From Lottia gigantea (Eukaryota > Mollusca > Gastropoda > Lottiidae), in contig NW_008710397.1 in the NCBI RefSeq assembly GCF_000327385.1, forward strand, positions 1,325,178-1,389,177: a stretch of 64,000 nt of DNA, written 5' to 3'. Made by a program: the position numbers and the translations under genes. This document shows, one piece after another, positions 42,973 through 54,045 of the stretch (its first letter is position 1; every line of letters begins with the position of its first letter). The notes under the pieces are model-generated. The model did not search any database, was not told the origin of the DNA, and worked only from the letters and a program-made list of their open reading frames with translations.

Positions 42973-45126
42973 AGTGAAGTATTTAGTCAAATAAAATGTT
43001 TTTATTGTTTTTTTTTTTACCTATACTCGATTTCCAACAGAGGCTAATTGCAGTCGGATATTTTGGCAGGACAGTCGGTCATATCTGGCATATATGGGCA
43101 AATCATGATCCCTGAAATGTAAATTATCAGTATTTATCTGATACATATCCTTTTCCACTCAACATTATTATACGAAATTCCAAACTTTTTGACCCTTTCC
43201 CTAAATTTTTTAAAGGTCATTCTCCTTGACCTTTTTGTTAAAAATGGTGATGAGCTCTTATCAGAGTGTCATATGGTAATCCTGTTCTTTTGACAGTTAA
43301 TGATGATATAGTTTAAGAGATTATTACAGTAAATTGATAGAATATAACAGTTTAACTCTAAATGGTCAGAATCATGTCAAATTATGATAACTACAACACT
43401 ATAAGGTCATTTATTAATGTTTTATATTTGTAGATGAACATCGCGAGTGAAACATTTACTAAGAAAACTAATCCATTTCGAGACCTGTTGTCATTCAGAT
43501 TCTGCATCTTTGACATTCTGCTTAAGATAAAATTCAAGCGTTTTTTGACCAATTAATGTCTAAAGTGGTCAGAATTTATACTAAGCAATCATATAAGTAG
43601 GCTGACAATATTGGTGAAATTTAACAATGAATCACTAAAAATATTAAAATATTTTAAGGACCAGAGGCTGACTCTTTGAGCCTTTTTGCCTCTCCCTAAG
43701 GTTTTTTCAAGATATGTGGAATTGATACTAAGCAAACAAAACCGGTGAAAAATAAGTTAGGAGCACATTTTATGGAACAGATCATTTGATTGATTGAATA
43801 TTATAATTACCTGGAACATGTGTTGCATAATAATTTGTCAGATCATTGATAACAAGTGGAAATATGAAACTTAACACCTTGATGTGCATTCTAATAAAAT
43901 TAGAAAACTCTATCCCTTTAAACTGCTTGTTCATTAGTTGAGTTTCTAAGTTAGTCATGCCACTTAAAGATGTTTGAAGTTATGCTAGTCATGCTAGTAG
44001 ACAGACTGTTTCAGACAACTCTTTCTTTCATTGACTCTCTAAACCAAGATAGAATTAGTGATAACTTTAAGATCATTGATTAATTAAACTCTAGAAGACT
44101 ATCTAAATACTAGCATGAAATCTTATTGATGTCATGAACTCATAATTAAACAGGGTGGCCTGGACCTTTATATCATATATCTTCATCTTTATGTACATGT
44201 TTCTACCACTTCTATTAACCCTTAGAACCCTGTAGATCTATTTACTGGCTAGATCTGTGATATCTTAGATCTTGAAGATTTATGCTTGAATGTATTAACT
44301 TTTAGTCCCAGCTCTGGGAGTTAAACAACATATCCAATCTAACTAGATTTCCTGATTATTATATTCCAAAGTATAATATCTTCGTTTTGTGGTATGTTGC
44401 TCTTTCAACAATTTATTAGTAAGATTAGTGAAATTTGGCTAATTAAAATTATGGTTCTCACTGTTGAGACAATCTGCAAAGAAGTAAGGTAAAAATTTAA
44501 GATCTAAGGCGCCAGTCTGGATTTGAACCAACATTCTATCAATGTAAATACTTTGTAATGGTTTTACTGTACATTCTTGGCCCTTGACAAAATCAGAGTC
44601 CTTCTACAAAGTATTGAGATATCTTCGATTCCTTCATAGGATTAAAAAAAAAATTCTTATGTAGACAGCTAGTTTTCAAAATAGAGGTTAACTTTCTAAT
44701 ATTGGACTGAAGTAAGTGACCACTGAATTGAATAAGATTCATCCTTGTAAAACATGATTGGTTCTTTTTATCTCTTTATGGGATGGGCATGAGATGAACA
44801 AAATATTCAGGGAATTTAAAGACAATATCAAAAATTTAACAATTATTATATTATATATACATGATATAATATTACTGACTGGCTACCCAGTGGTCAATCT
44901 ATTCATACATTCCTAACATTGTTATGGTCAACATTGTGGTCATTCCATCTGTCATGTCTTATCATACACCATCTGACAGCTGACTCTTATAATATAGGGA
45001 TTGAAATAGGGTTACTATAATAATTATCATACTCATCACCCAGATAGAACAGATTTCATAACATAAAGGTCTGTCATCTGAAAGTTTGTAACTTTCAATT
45101 CTAATATTTTATTAAGTATTCACTTT
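42973..45126. other. Intergenic, nothing recognised
   Basis: A faint minus-strand SINE-like trace (GATTTCCAACAG, then TTGGCAGGACAG) at about 43028-43072 is the only match. No gene seen over 2.1 kb. Confidence 0.45.
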
Positions 45127-45190
45127 AAAGGATCAGATTCACCATCTGTTTGACCAAATGTACCTTAGTCTCAGAAAGGGGAATTTTTTT
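45127..45190 (+). mobile_element. F4 MITE, left end only
   Basis: AAAGGATCAGATTCACCATC, TGTTTGACCAAATGTACC and TTAGTCTCAGAAAGGGGAAT, cut off where the F5 copy begins. Confidence 0.78.
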
Positions 45191-45555
45191 GTCAAAGTGA
45201 TCCTACATCTAAGAATGAACATAAAATTGAAGTTCTCAAGAATGGTCAATATGAGTATATATATTAATCAGTGAACTTACCTGGTGTCATAAATTTACAA
45301 CAGAATCCCTGTAAAATCTAGAAAATTGGAATATTCATAAAACTAAGTAATTATTGAAAAACGCTTAATCATAATATTAAGCATTTTTGAATAGTTAATT
45401 GCATTTTTATTAAGTTTTTTTGGATTTATCGGATTATAATAGGATTCTGTTATGTTATTTATGACACCAGGTATATCTACTGATGAATATAATATATGCT
45501 CTTTTTGGCCAAGTTTAAAATTTTATGTTTATTCTAATACGTAGTATTCCTTTAA
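45191..45555 (+). mobile_element. F5 MITE, full length
   Basis: Left end CAAAGTGATCCTACATCTAA then GAATGAACATAAAATT; right end TTATTCTAATACGTAGTATT then CCTTTAA. Arms: ACCTGGTGTCATAAATT with TATTTATGACACCAGGTATA, and AACAGAATCCCTGT with AGGATTCTGTTATG. The centre is an AAGCATTTTTGAATAG-type palindrome. Confidence 0.88.
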
Positions 45556-45970
45556 AGGGCAGGATGCGCCATTTTTATACCAATCATACTTTAGTCTCAG
45601 AAACAGACATTTTTTTAGTTAAGCCAATCATTAATAGTGTTCACAATTCACCATCCAAATTTGAGCCTTCAAATCCATATGTGTCCAGGATTTTCCATGC
45701 TTGAAAGTGAAAATGAGGACTTGAAGTGTATTTGAAAAGATTTTATGCAAAACAAAATTTTAAATTGTAAGAAACAAGGGGACCTGTTGCATATATGTAT
45801 AAAAGATACTCTGTGATATATAAAAGAAATATACAGAAATGGTGATTTGAATTCCTAGTTTTCAAGGAATTATGTGATTTTGGTACATTTCTAGTAATTC
45901 TGATGACTATTTACATATATTCAAAACCCAAATTAACCCCCACCCCACCCCCAAAATGGCACAACTGTAA
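45552..45970 (+). mobile_element. F4 MITE with ~70-bp extra segment
   Basis: TTAAAGGGCAGGATGCGCCA at the left shares its TTAA with the right end of the F5 copy. Then AGCCAATCATTAATAGTGTT, CCTTCAAATCCATATGTGTC, GATACTCTGTGATATAT, GTAATTCTGATGACTATTTA and CCAAAATGGCACAACTG. About 70 bp at 45725-45795 has no counterpart in other copies. Confidence 0.88.
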
Positions 45971-47372
45971 TCAGATTTTCAAATTTTGAAATGGTAATTT
46001 TGCTTGGTGCATGTTTTTAGGGGAGTGTAAATATTATGAAATTTTGAACTTACATAGCTCATTTTTTACAGTTTTTTTGGAAAAATTTACTTCATTAATT
46101 TTGGATTTATTCAGTCATCAACGTTTTGAGCTCATTAAACATGCAGATTGAATGATGTCACCTTACTTGAAGAAAATCTCTTCTACTCCAGTTTTTATAT
46201 TCTAATTCAATTAATAGGACAAAATGATGAATGTGACAGGAAAACTGCATGAATACCATTATTTATAGTCTTCACTGAAATTAGCTACAACAATTTAAAG
46301 TGGCTAATTCAGAAAGAGATTAAGGTGATTGAAAGTAACAAGTAATTGATAACAAAAGGTGCTGGCACAAGAATTTTTACAGAAAATTTGTCAAAATAAC
46401 ACACTTTCTTTTGAAAATTACTACAAAACAATTTTCATCTTGGATGATAATGAATTTTAAGGAGATCTCAACATAGTACCAGCAGTGGCAGTTGTGGAAC
46501 TTTGGATTGGACGGGGTGCTACAAAAAAAAAAAAAAAAATTTGAAATAAAAGAGCTTAAATCCTGCTTTATATGCAATTTAAAAGTATGTTAGTCAATAT
46601 ATATCTGTAGATTTTAACAATGAAATTAGGCATATTTTTACAAATTTTCTTTTTATTCTGGGTCTTTGGGAGAGATCTTAATCAACCCAGACTCTTTGCC
46701 TTATTTTATACAGCCTTGATATAAACAGTTTTAGGCATGGACAAATTCTAGAAAGTTTCCTATAACAATGGACGAAACTGAAGTGTCATAACAATGAAAA
46801 TTTACCCAGAAAACAATGAGATCTGGTGACTAGAGTTTTTAAAATAAGGGTCATATTTTTATATATCAGGTCAAATAAATATTGTGGTATTAAAGTAAAA
46901 GGTCATATAAAGAGGTCATTAATTATTACACCATGAAAGTATGACTGGGGGGGAATGTGAGTTGGTCTCTTACCTAATTTAACTAGTACGTAATATAATA
47001 ATACTAGTACCTACATCATATTATACCATCCATCTTTCTCGACAAAACTCCTTGACTTAATCACTTAATTCATTTCAGAATATCTGCCATTTTGAAATTT
47101 TGGGTAATTTGGTTGTTGATGACACTTCCAAGTGATGTCATTTTGTGTTAATGATCCTTGATTAGGGTTGTATATGGTATTAATTGCAATCAGGTATGGT
47201 AAACTATATGACAGGTAACTTAATGAAAAGATGGACTTTTAGATGACCAGACATTGGATCAAGAAACGATGTGCAGTAACGACTGTATGAAGATTTTACA
47301 TATTTTTTATGGTCTATTTAAGTGCCCTTTTCCAGATCTTTCCTGGCACCTCAAATTTTTGTTAGGATTAGG
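45971..47372. other. Intergenic, nothing recognised
   Basis: Contains an A17 homopolymer near 46518. GCAGTGGCAGTTGTGGAACT at 46485 recalls a hAT end but lacks a partner. No gene seen. Confidence 0.45.
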
Positions 47373-47640
47373 CCATTGTCACAATATCAAGCAATTACAA
47401 ACTTCGTCTTATACCTTAGCAACCTTTATTGTATCATGGAAGGCAGCGATTTGATTGGATTGTAAGCTAGCGAATATAGCCAATCAAAGCCCTTATCAAA
47501 AAAACTGTAATCATTTTGGCTTAAGGTTTACAACATTTTCATTGAGGTCCAGTTCGGATGTATTTCTTTGTGTACAATCCAATCAAATGGCTGCATTTAC
47601 AAACTTCCCTAAATTTGTAATAGCTTGACATTGTGAAGAT
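47373..47640 (+). mobile_element. F2 palindromic MITE
   Basis: GTCACAATATCAAGCAATTA, CGTCTTATACCTTAGCAACC, TTGATTGGATTGTAAGCTAG and ATAGCCAATCAAAGCCCT on the left; GTACAATCCAATCAAATGGC and AATAGCTTGACATTGTGAAG on the right. Confidence 0.88.
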
Positions 47641-48226
47641 GGGATTAGGTAGACTACAGGGCGGAGAACCCTCAAAGATCTGCAGCTATCTGCAAGGGAT
47701 ATTAATGTATTGTCACAACCAGAATGAAGTGATGGTTTTTGACTGTAGCTGAGACTCTCCTTTTGAATCACCTGATTCCACTATGCAACTGAATTATTTA
47801 TGGATAGCTTTATGGAGTTTGGTATATTTACAAATGATGCTCAGAGGCCAAAACAGTCAAAGTTAATGGGCTCATTGTCTATGTTACTTGGTTACTGTCA
47901 AGTATGTACTTCACAGAGAGATATACCATAAAATGATGGACATAATGGTGCATGACTTGTAGTAAACTAGTTTCAAAGGACAATATAAATTAAGGATGTC
48001 AAAGGTCATGTGAATCGAATATTTATAGCTATTGAGATTCGCACCATTAGGTTAGTGTTTCACTGATAATAAAATCTTACTGGGTCTAACTTTCTACATT
48101 TAATGTTTCAACAACCTTGTCAACACTTACTGGTCAGTGGAAGGTCTATATTGACCAAGGATAACAACTTCTACCACCAATCTTTTGGGGGGATGTAATG
48201 GAGAAATATTTGGCAAAAGAAATGGC
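47641..48226. other. Intergenic, nothing recognised
   Basis: Unique spacer; a 62-codon minus frame has no domain resemblance. Confidence 0.5.
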
Positions 48227-48518
48227 TTAAAGTTGGGTTTTCTTATTTTTAGTGTCAAATTAAGCAAAATATTTGATTAATTGGTGTTTCTAATGAATTA
48301 TTATGTATTCTTAATCATATCATTATGTTCTTATTGCATCTAATTAAGGGTTTTAACCAATCATAAATGTCCATGTAAGTACAGTCTGGATAAACAGAAA
48401 AAGACTTTTTGACCTTTCTTGATTGGTCACTCATTGGAATTCTGCGGGTAATTCTCTATTAATTATGTATTAATTATGGACATGTGAGACAAACTGGTAT
48501 TTTTCCAAGTCATAAATG
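48227..48518 (+). mobile_element. F1 MITE, right end missing
   Basis: TTAAAGTTGGGTTTTCTTAT, ATGTATTCTTAATCATATCA, TTTAACCAATCATAAATGTC, CTTGATTGGTCACTCATTGG and GAGACAAACTGGTATTTTTC, then sequence unlike the family. Confidence 0.9.
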
Positions 48519-49120
48519 AAATAAAAGGAATCCTTTATCAGATGTTGAACACAGAAAAATGCATATTTCCACAATTTTTCTTTTGATTTTTGGTCTTAGG
48601 AGGGGGGAGAGAGGGGGCATGGCCCGTTTGAAGCCAGCACTGAGCATGAGTCAATTATTAAAATAATCATGATAAATAAAAGTATGACTTATCTTCAGTT
48701 GAAAGAGAGAAAGTGTATTTTACATCATGAAGTAGATAGGGGGTGAAAAACAAACACTGGGCATTAACAACACTTCACTGGACAATAGAACAATTTTAAT
48801 ATACCATCCCTTTAAACATTGTGACATCATCATTTGGTGTTCTAAAGTAAACTACATGTTTCTATGACTCATATACATCTACTCAGATATTTGTAAAAGG
48901 ATTATTCTCCTACGAATGGCGAAAAAAAAAAATGAAACCACAAAAATAGATATAGAAGAAGGAAAAACAGTGTTATAGTAATTAAATTTATCCCTCAATT
49001 ACCTTCTTTGAACACCTATGAAGATGGAAATGAGGTTCCTTTTTTTTGGCAATTAGCTTCTTCTTTAAAGGAGTCAATAGTATAATTATTTAGGTGAGCA
49101 GAAAATGGACAATGATAGGC
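48519..49120. other. Intergenic, nothing recognised
   Basis: GGAGGGGGGAGAGAGGGGGC then AAGCCAGCACTG near 48600-48645 could be one end of a hAT-like element; the other end was not found. No gene. Confidence 0.4.
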
Positions 49121-49128
49121 TTAAGATT

Positions 49129-49447
49129 CAGTGGCAGAGCCAGGTTAACGTCCCAGGGGGGGGGGGGGGGGCGAAAAATCTGAGGTTGCCTGAATTTCTA
49201 ACTCTTCTAGAGAAACACTATTGTTCTTGGCAGTGATTTCGATCCTTAAATAATATGAATTATGAAATATTATTATAGGAGAATACAATCAGGCTATCAA
49301 TTTAAAAAAAATACAGTTATAGTATAGGATATTCGGGCAAAGACATGATTTCATTTTTAAATTAAAAAAAAATAAAATAAATTTTTTTTAATGCCTTGCC
49401 TGAAAAACTAGCGGCTGAGATGGGGCAGCCCCTGGGCTCTGCCACTG
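49129..49447. mobile_element. hAT-like MITE, 319 bp
   Basis: Ends CAGTGGCAGAGCCAGG and CCTGGGCTCTGCCACTG form inverted repeats. 8-bp target duplications TTAAGATT (49121-49128) and TTTAGATT (49448-49455) differ at one base. The inner GAGGTTGCCTGAATTT and an adjacent G run are shared with the 16200 element. No transposase. Confidence 0.92.
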
Positions 49448-49634
49448 TTTAGATTCTGTGAAATATGACATCAGAAACCAAAATGGTGTAAATCCAATTT
49501 AATTGATCATATATCCTTGGGATTTTTTTGTGAGCTACTTAATCTGACAAAATTTCATAGTGGCACTATTAGTAATAAATCATAAAAAGTCAATTAAAGT
49601 TGGCCTACATCCCAGCATTCACCACTTTTGGCAT

Positions 49635-49899
49635 TTTCGCAATGTTAAGCTACAAACTTGACTGCCATAGAACCTTTTTTGCATCATGGAATGATGTGAT
49701 TTGATTGGATACAGCCAATCAAAGCCCTCAACAGAAAGACTGTGAACATTGTGACTTCTGTCGAGACCTGTGATTGGCTGTATTCACTAGCCTACAATCT
49801 GATCAAATTTGCGTTTAGAAAATTGTGTAACACAAGTATAGTGACTATTGTGGTCAAGGTATAAGACGAAATTCGTTATAGTTTGACATTGTGAAGATG
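49635..49899 (+). mobile_element. F2 palindromic MITE
   Basis: TTCGCAATGTTAAGCTACAA, AACTTGACTGCCATAGAACC and ACAGCCAATCAAAGCCCTCA on the left; CCTGTGATTGGCTGTATTCA, GTGGTCAAGGTATAAGACGA and AGTTTGACATTGTGAAGATG on the right. Confidence 0.9.
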
Positions 49900-50129
49900 C
49901 ACTTTTAGTGGATTAGCTCTTACAACAAAGAGTGTTTGATTGGTTTTAAGTGTATATAAAATGTCTTAATTAATAGCCTTCATGAAATTTCTACAGTGAA
50001 ATATCTATAGTTGTATTTATTAGATAATATATATTAAATCTATCATTACAAATTATTTATCTTTTATATCTATGTAAGTTACATGTTTTCTCTCTAACTT
50101 TCGGCCTTAGGATTAATCCAAGCTTAAGT

Positions 50130-50290
50130 TATGACAATAAAGGAAAAAGTGTCTAGTCGTTTGGAAGGGACAATAAACCAAAGCCCTATGTGTTACAGAT
50201 TGTATACATTAAAAAATTCCTTAAGATCTAATGCAAATACTGTTGCATAATTTCCCTCAGTGCAAACTGCAAGACATGGCACATTTTTCA
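50130..50290 (+). mobile_element. SINE, old fragment
   Basis: Diverged middle of the SINE: AGTGTCTAGTCGTTTGGAAG, GGACAATAAACC, TGTTACAGATTGTATACATT and CATAATTTCCCTCAGTGCAA. Confidence 0.72.
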
Positions 50291-50433
50291 CTGGTAATGG
50301 GTGTGTATAAATATTTTAGTCCTACAATATATACATAAATGATAATAATCCTTTATTTCCGGACCTGAATTCCTACTGGAATTTTTATGCAAACTTTGTC
50401 AGAACCCCTGGTATAACTTCTGTTTTTATTTTT

Positions 50434-50690
50434 CAACCTGGTTTTTCCCCTGTAAGTTAAGCAGAGGGGCTGACATGGAAAAAGAGTCTAGTTTTTCAGA
50501 TGGGACATGACTGTGCTACAGGCTATGCACGTTAAAGATCCCTCAACAGTTGGAAATTGATAAAGGTGGCAATTGCCTCTGTCCTGGCAAAATTCTCCCA
50601 TTGACACTGTATGACATTACACTGTTTTCATATGCTCAATTTGGTGCAGAAGTGTTGGACGTAAATCTCCATTTCTTCAGTTTCAAAACA
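50434..50690 (+). mobile_element. SINE, 5'-truncated
   Basis: GAGGGGCTGACATGGAAAAA, CTACAGGCTATGCACGTTAA, AGATCCCTCAACAGTTGGAA, TTTGGTGCAGAAGTGTTGGA and ACGTAAATCTCCATTTCTTC. The head and the CTTCATTAGCCC box are lost or altered. Confidence 0.86.
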
Positions 50691-51027
50691 GACTTATTGT
50701 TCTGTATAGCTAATCAGCTTTGACACTGGTTTGGGCAAGTGGTGAAAATCAGCCATGAGATTAAAGACACATTAAACTAAAATAACAGAGGTCTAGCACC
50801 AGATGTAGTCTAATCATAATAAACCAAGGATCTGGAATCTTATAGAAATTTACTACCAGTTTCTTGATGGCGTTATAACTTTTTTTAATAAACAATTATT
50901 GCCATTAATTAGCTCTGCCATATACTGCTGTTACCAATGCTACGACTTCAACACAAGCCAGGGGAATGATCAAGGGACATTAGGTTGACAAACTGTACGG
51001 GAAACGGCAATTGTTTAGTTTTGCTAA

Positions 51028-51150
51028 TCTTTGAGCCTTCAAATCTAAGTATGTCCAGAGTTATCTGCGTTTGAAAGTTAAAACAACAACTCATCTTTTC
51101 TTGAGACTCTGCCATATATAGAAAGACATTATAGAAATAGAAAGTGAACT
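51028..51150 (+). mobile_element. F4 MITE, internal fragment
   Basis: TTGAGCCTTCAAATCTAAGT, ATGTCCAGAGTTATCTGCGT, TTGAAAGTTAAAACAAC and GAGACTCTGCCATATATAG, with neither terminus. Confidence 0.8.
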
Positions 51151-53769
51151 TCAACTGTGATCAACTAGATGGTTATAGACTTTGACAGCTCAGGTTCACA
51201 AGATGTAATTATCACCAGAAAATAGGACATGGTGACATCTGGGCGCATACAGTGATGCAACGATTGGAAAGTTCAGTTTTTAGCAGAGTCTGCTAGTTGC
51301 CATATCAATCTGGGCTTCTTTGGGTTCTCTTATGGAGTAATAATTTCCAATCCAAATCTGATTTTGATTCAAATCTTCAGAAAGTAATTCATTGTTTCAT
51401 TTTTCAATCCAGAGACCTTTTTCTTGTACCCACTGAGGATGTTGCATAATAAAACAAAGAAATAATATTTATCTAGCAGTTTTCTTTATTACAGATTATC
51501 ACATCCAAATGAAAAAAATCTACAAAAAATAACAAGATTTTCACAATATTCTTTATAAATTAATGTTGGTATTGTAACAATGACCCACAAACATTAAGTT
51601 TGATTTTGAATTCATGTCCTTTGCCATTTCAAATCTATGATCTCAAAATATCACTTTAATGGTGTTAAGGGTTTAAAATCATAATTTGGATTCTTATTAA
51701 CCCAATAAATTTCAGATCAAAATATACAACCATGAAAAATTGGGACAGCCGTGACAACTGACTGTCACATTGGACAAGAAAATGAATGAATGAATTAAAT
51801 GAATGAATGATATATGAATGTGACATCGAAAACAAAGCTCACTATAAAACTGTTAAAAATGTGTAGATATTCATTAATATACTGTACATGAGCTATATAA
51901 CAAAATATACTATGTCTAATAGGGTTAATACAAAGTCATTTCAACATACACCATGAAACCAGGCCATTTTTCATATCATGGTGCGACTACTGTAGCAAAT
52001 ACACCTAATTCTAAAAAATGGACAAAATTTCACAATATATGTTAAAACTCTACACAGATGCTTGCTGCTGCATAAAACCTTATGGAACAAAAAATTTAAC
52101 TGGTATGGAGCTGAATAATGTTAAAGCATTAAATAAGCTCGATCACACATTTCAAGCTTTGTTCACAATGATTAAAAAAATCGTAAATATTGAATTATGT
52201 TAATTTATGTTCCAAACAACAAAACTAAAAATTCACAAATGCTGATGGTGTTAAATTATTCCATGGGTCAAAATACCAAATACTTAAAATTACTTAATGA
52301 TTGTAATGAAAAGAAACATTTTCTATGTATGATGTGTCTGTAGAAGGGACAGTAAAAAAGGTTTTCTAGTGGATGATAATGGGCATTGCAACTTTAATGA
52401 ATCGACAATTTTCACAACATATTCAGTGGTTTTTTGATAAACGATATCACAATTAATTTTAGTCAGCTGATGCCATTTGACGAATTGAGTGCTAACCAGT
52501 TTCAACTGATTTTTGTAAGCCTCATATCAATAGCCTGTTAAAAATCAGACAACCAAATGAAAAACACAGAACAACTTTAAGTTGTAAATATTCATCAACC
52601 ACTAAAAAACCTTGTTACAAATTCCTAGAAGATTCGATGTATGAAGAAATAAATCTCATAGTAAAACCTGATATTGTATAGAGAACTGATAAATAATTGA
52701 ATAGTGATATATAGTAATACCAATATCTTGTTGTCTTCAACACTTAATATTCTTTTTATCTATAGTCTTATCATTCTAGATTATGTTGTCATGGGGTTGA
52801 ATTCTTATAATTTATCTGTATCAAGTATTCAATTTATAGAGAAAACAAATGTATACCCATTACCAACCATCATTCTTTTGAGACTGAAACTTGCCTAGAT
52901 TTCTGGAAAACTAAAGAATTCATCACAATATTTTGGGGAAAAACAAGAGCCCAGAAGCAAAGTTTGGTTGACAAACCTCCATATTCTTTTTTTGTACCAA
53001 AAATTGATGGTAAAATATTAATTGTTTTTGTAAAAGATTCAACATAGATTGAATTCTTCAAAGATTTTCTGGAAACCAAAGTACTGGTAATACATTGTGA
53101 TCTCAAATTCCACATGCTTTTAACAGAATCAAGAAAATCTACTTCAAATTTGATAATGCATTAGCACTAACATTTCTAGTGAATTTGAATTTCATGTACT
53201 TAAAACAGATTACTGTATATATATATATCACATTCAATTTCATCAACTCAGATTTCAAATTCCCAGGATTTTAACTGGCATGATTTATAATTAATATTAT
53301 ATTACTGATAAACAAAAGACACCTGGTCTACAAAACATTGGAGCCCTATCATGTTCTAAAATAAACTTTATTATTCAAAATATTTCAAAAATAAATTGAT
53401 ATGTTTAATAAATAAATATTCACAAACATCCCTTTATTGAAATAACAATTAATTTTAACTTTGTTCAACCTGTTAAACTAGATCTCCCAAACCTAAAAAA
53501 CACAGTGCACAGTTTGTTAGCAACAGAGAGCAATTAGGTCTTTTTAAATATTGAATCCTTTTTTTTGAATCAATTATAACCAGTATTGACAAATTGACAA
53601 CAATTTCAACAAATTTTAATTGACAGTGAGAAATTGCCAAATTTTAAGTTTTTTTTTATTGTATTGTGACAAGTGTCAAACCTAAAATTCTTAAAGTACA
53701 TATTGATTTTGTTGCCACATTGGAATTCAAAATGATTTTTCCAATGTTCCAGAATAGCAAAAATTGAAA
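51151..53769. other. Repeat-poor intergenic block
   Basis: No SINE or MITE matched over 2.6 kb. A GAAT/AATG tetranucleotide tract lies at about 51780-51818. Short frames at 52018-52203 and 52870-53115 have no domain resemblance. It is distal to the semaphorin 3' end; no exon supported. Confidence 0.45.
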
Positions 53770-54045
53770 TTAAAGGACCAGCTGTGCCATTTTGGGAGGA
53801 TGATTTTAGTCTTGAATATATATAGTCTTCAGAAGTAAATAGAAATGTACAAAAATCGCATAATTCCTTTAAAAATACTTCAAACAAGGAATTTTACTCA
53901 CTATTTCTATATATATCTTTTCTATATGACAGAGCATCTTACAATGACAGCTGTGAACAATATTATTGATTGGCTTAGCTAAAAAAAAATTTGTTTCTGA
54001 GCCAAAAGTATGATTTGTCAAAAAATGGCGCACCTGTCCCTTTAA
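53770..54045 (-). mobile_element. F4 MITE, internally shortened
   Basis: TTAA at 53770-53773 and 54042-54045, with AGGACCAGCTGTGCCATTTT and ATGGCGCACCTGTCCCT as ends; inside TAGTCTTGAATATATATAG, CTTTAAAAATACTTCAAACA, GCTGTGAACAATATTATTGA. Confidence 0.9.

Noticed and set aside
46480-46540. hAT-like end GCAGTGGCAGTTGTGGAACT
   Set aside because: No matching inverted end or 8-bp duplication found nearby.
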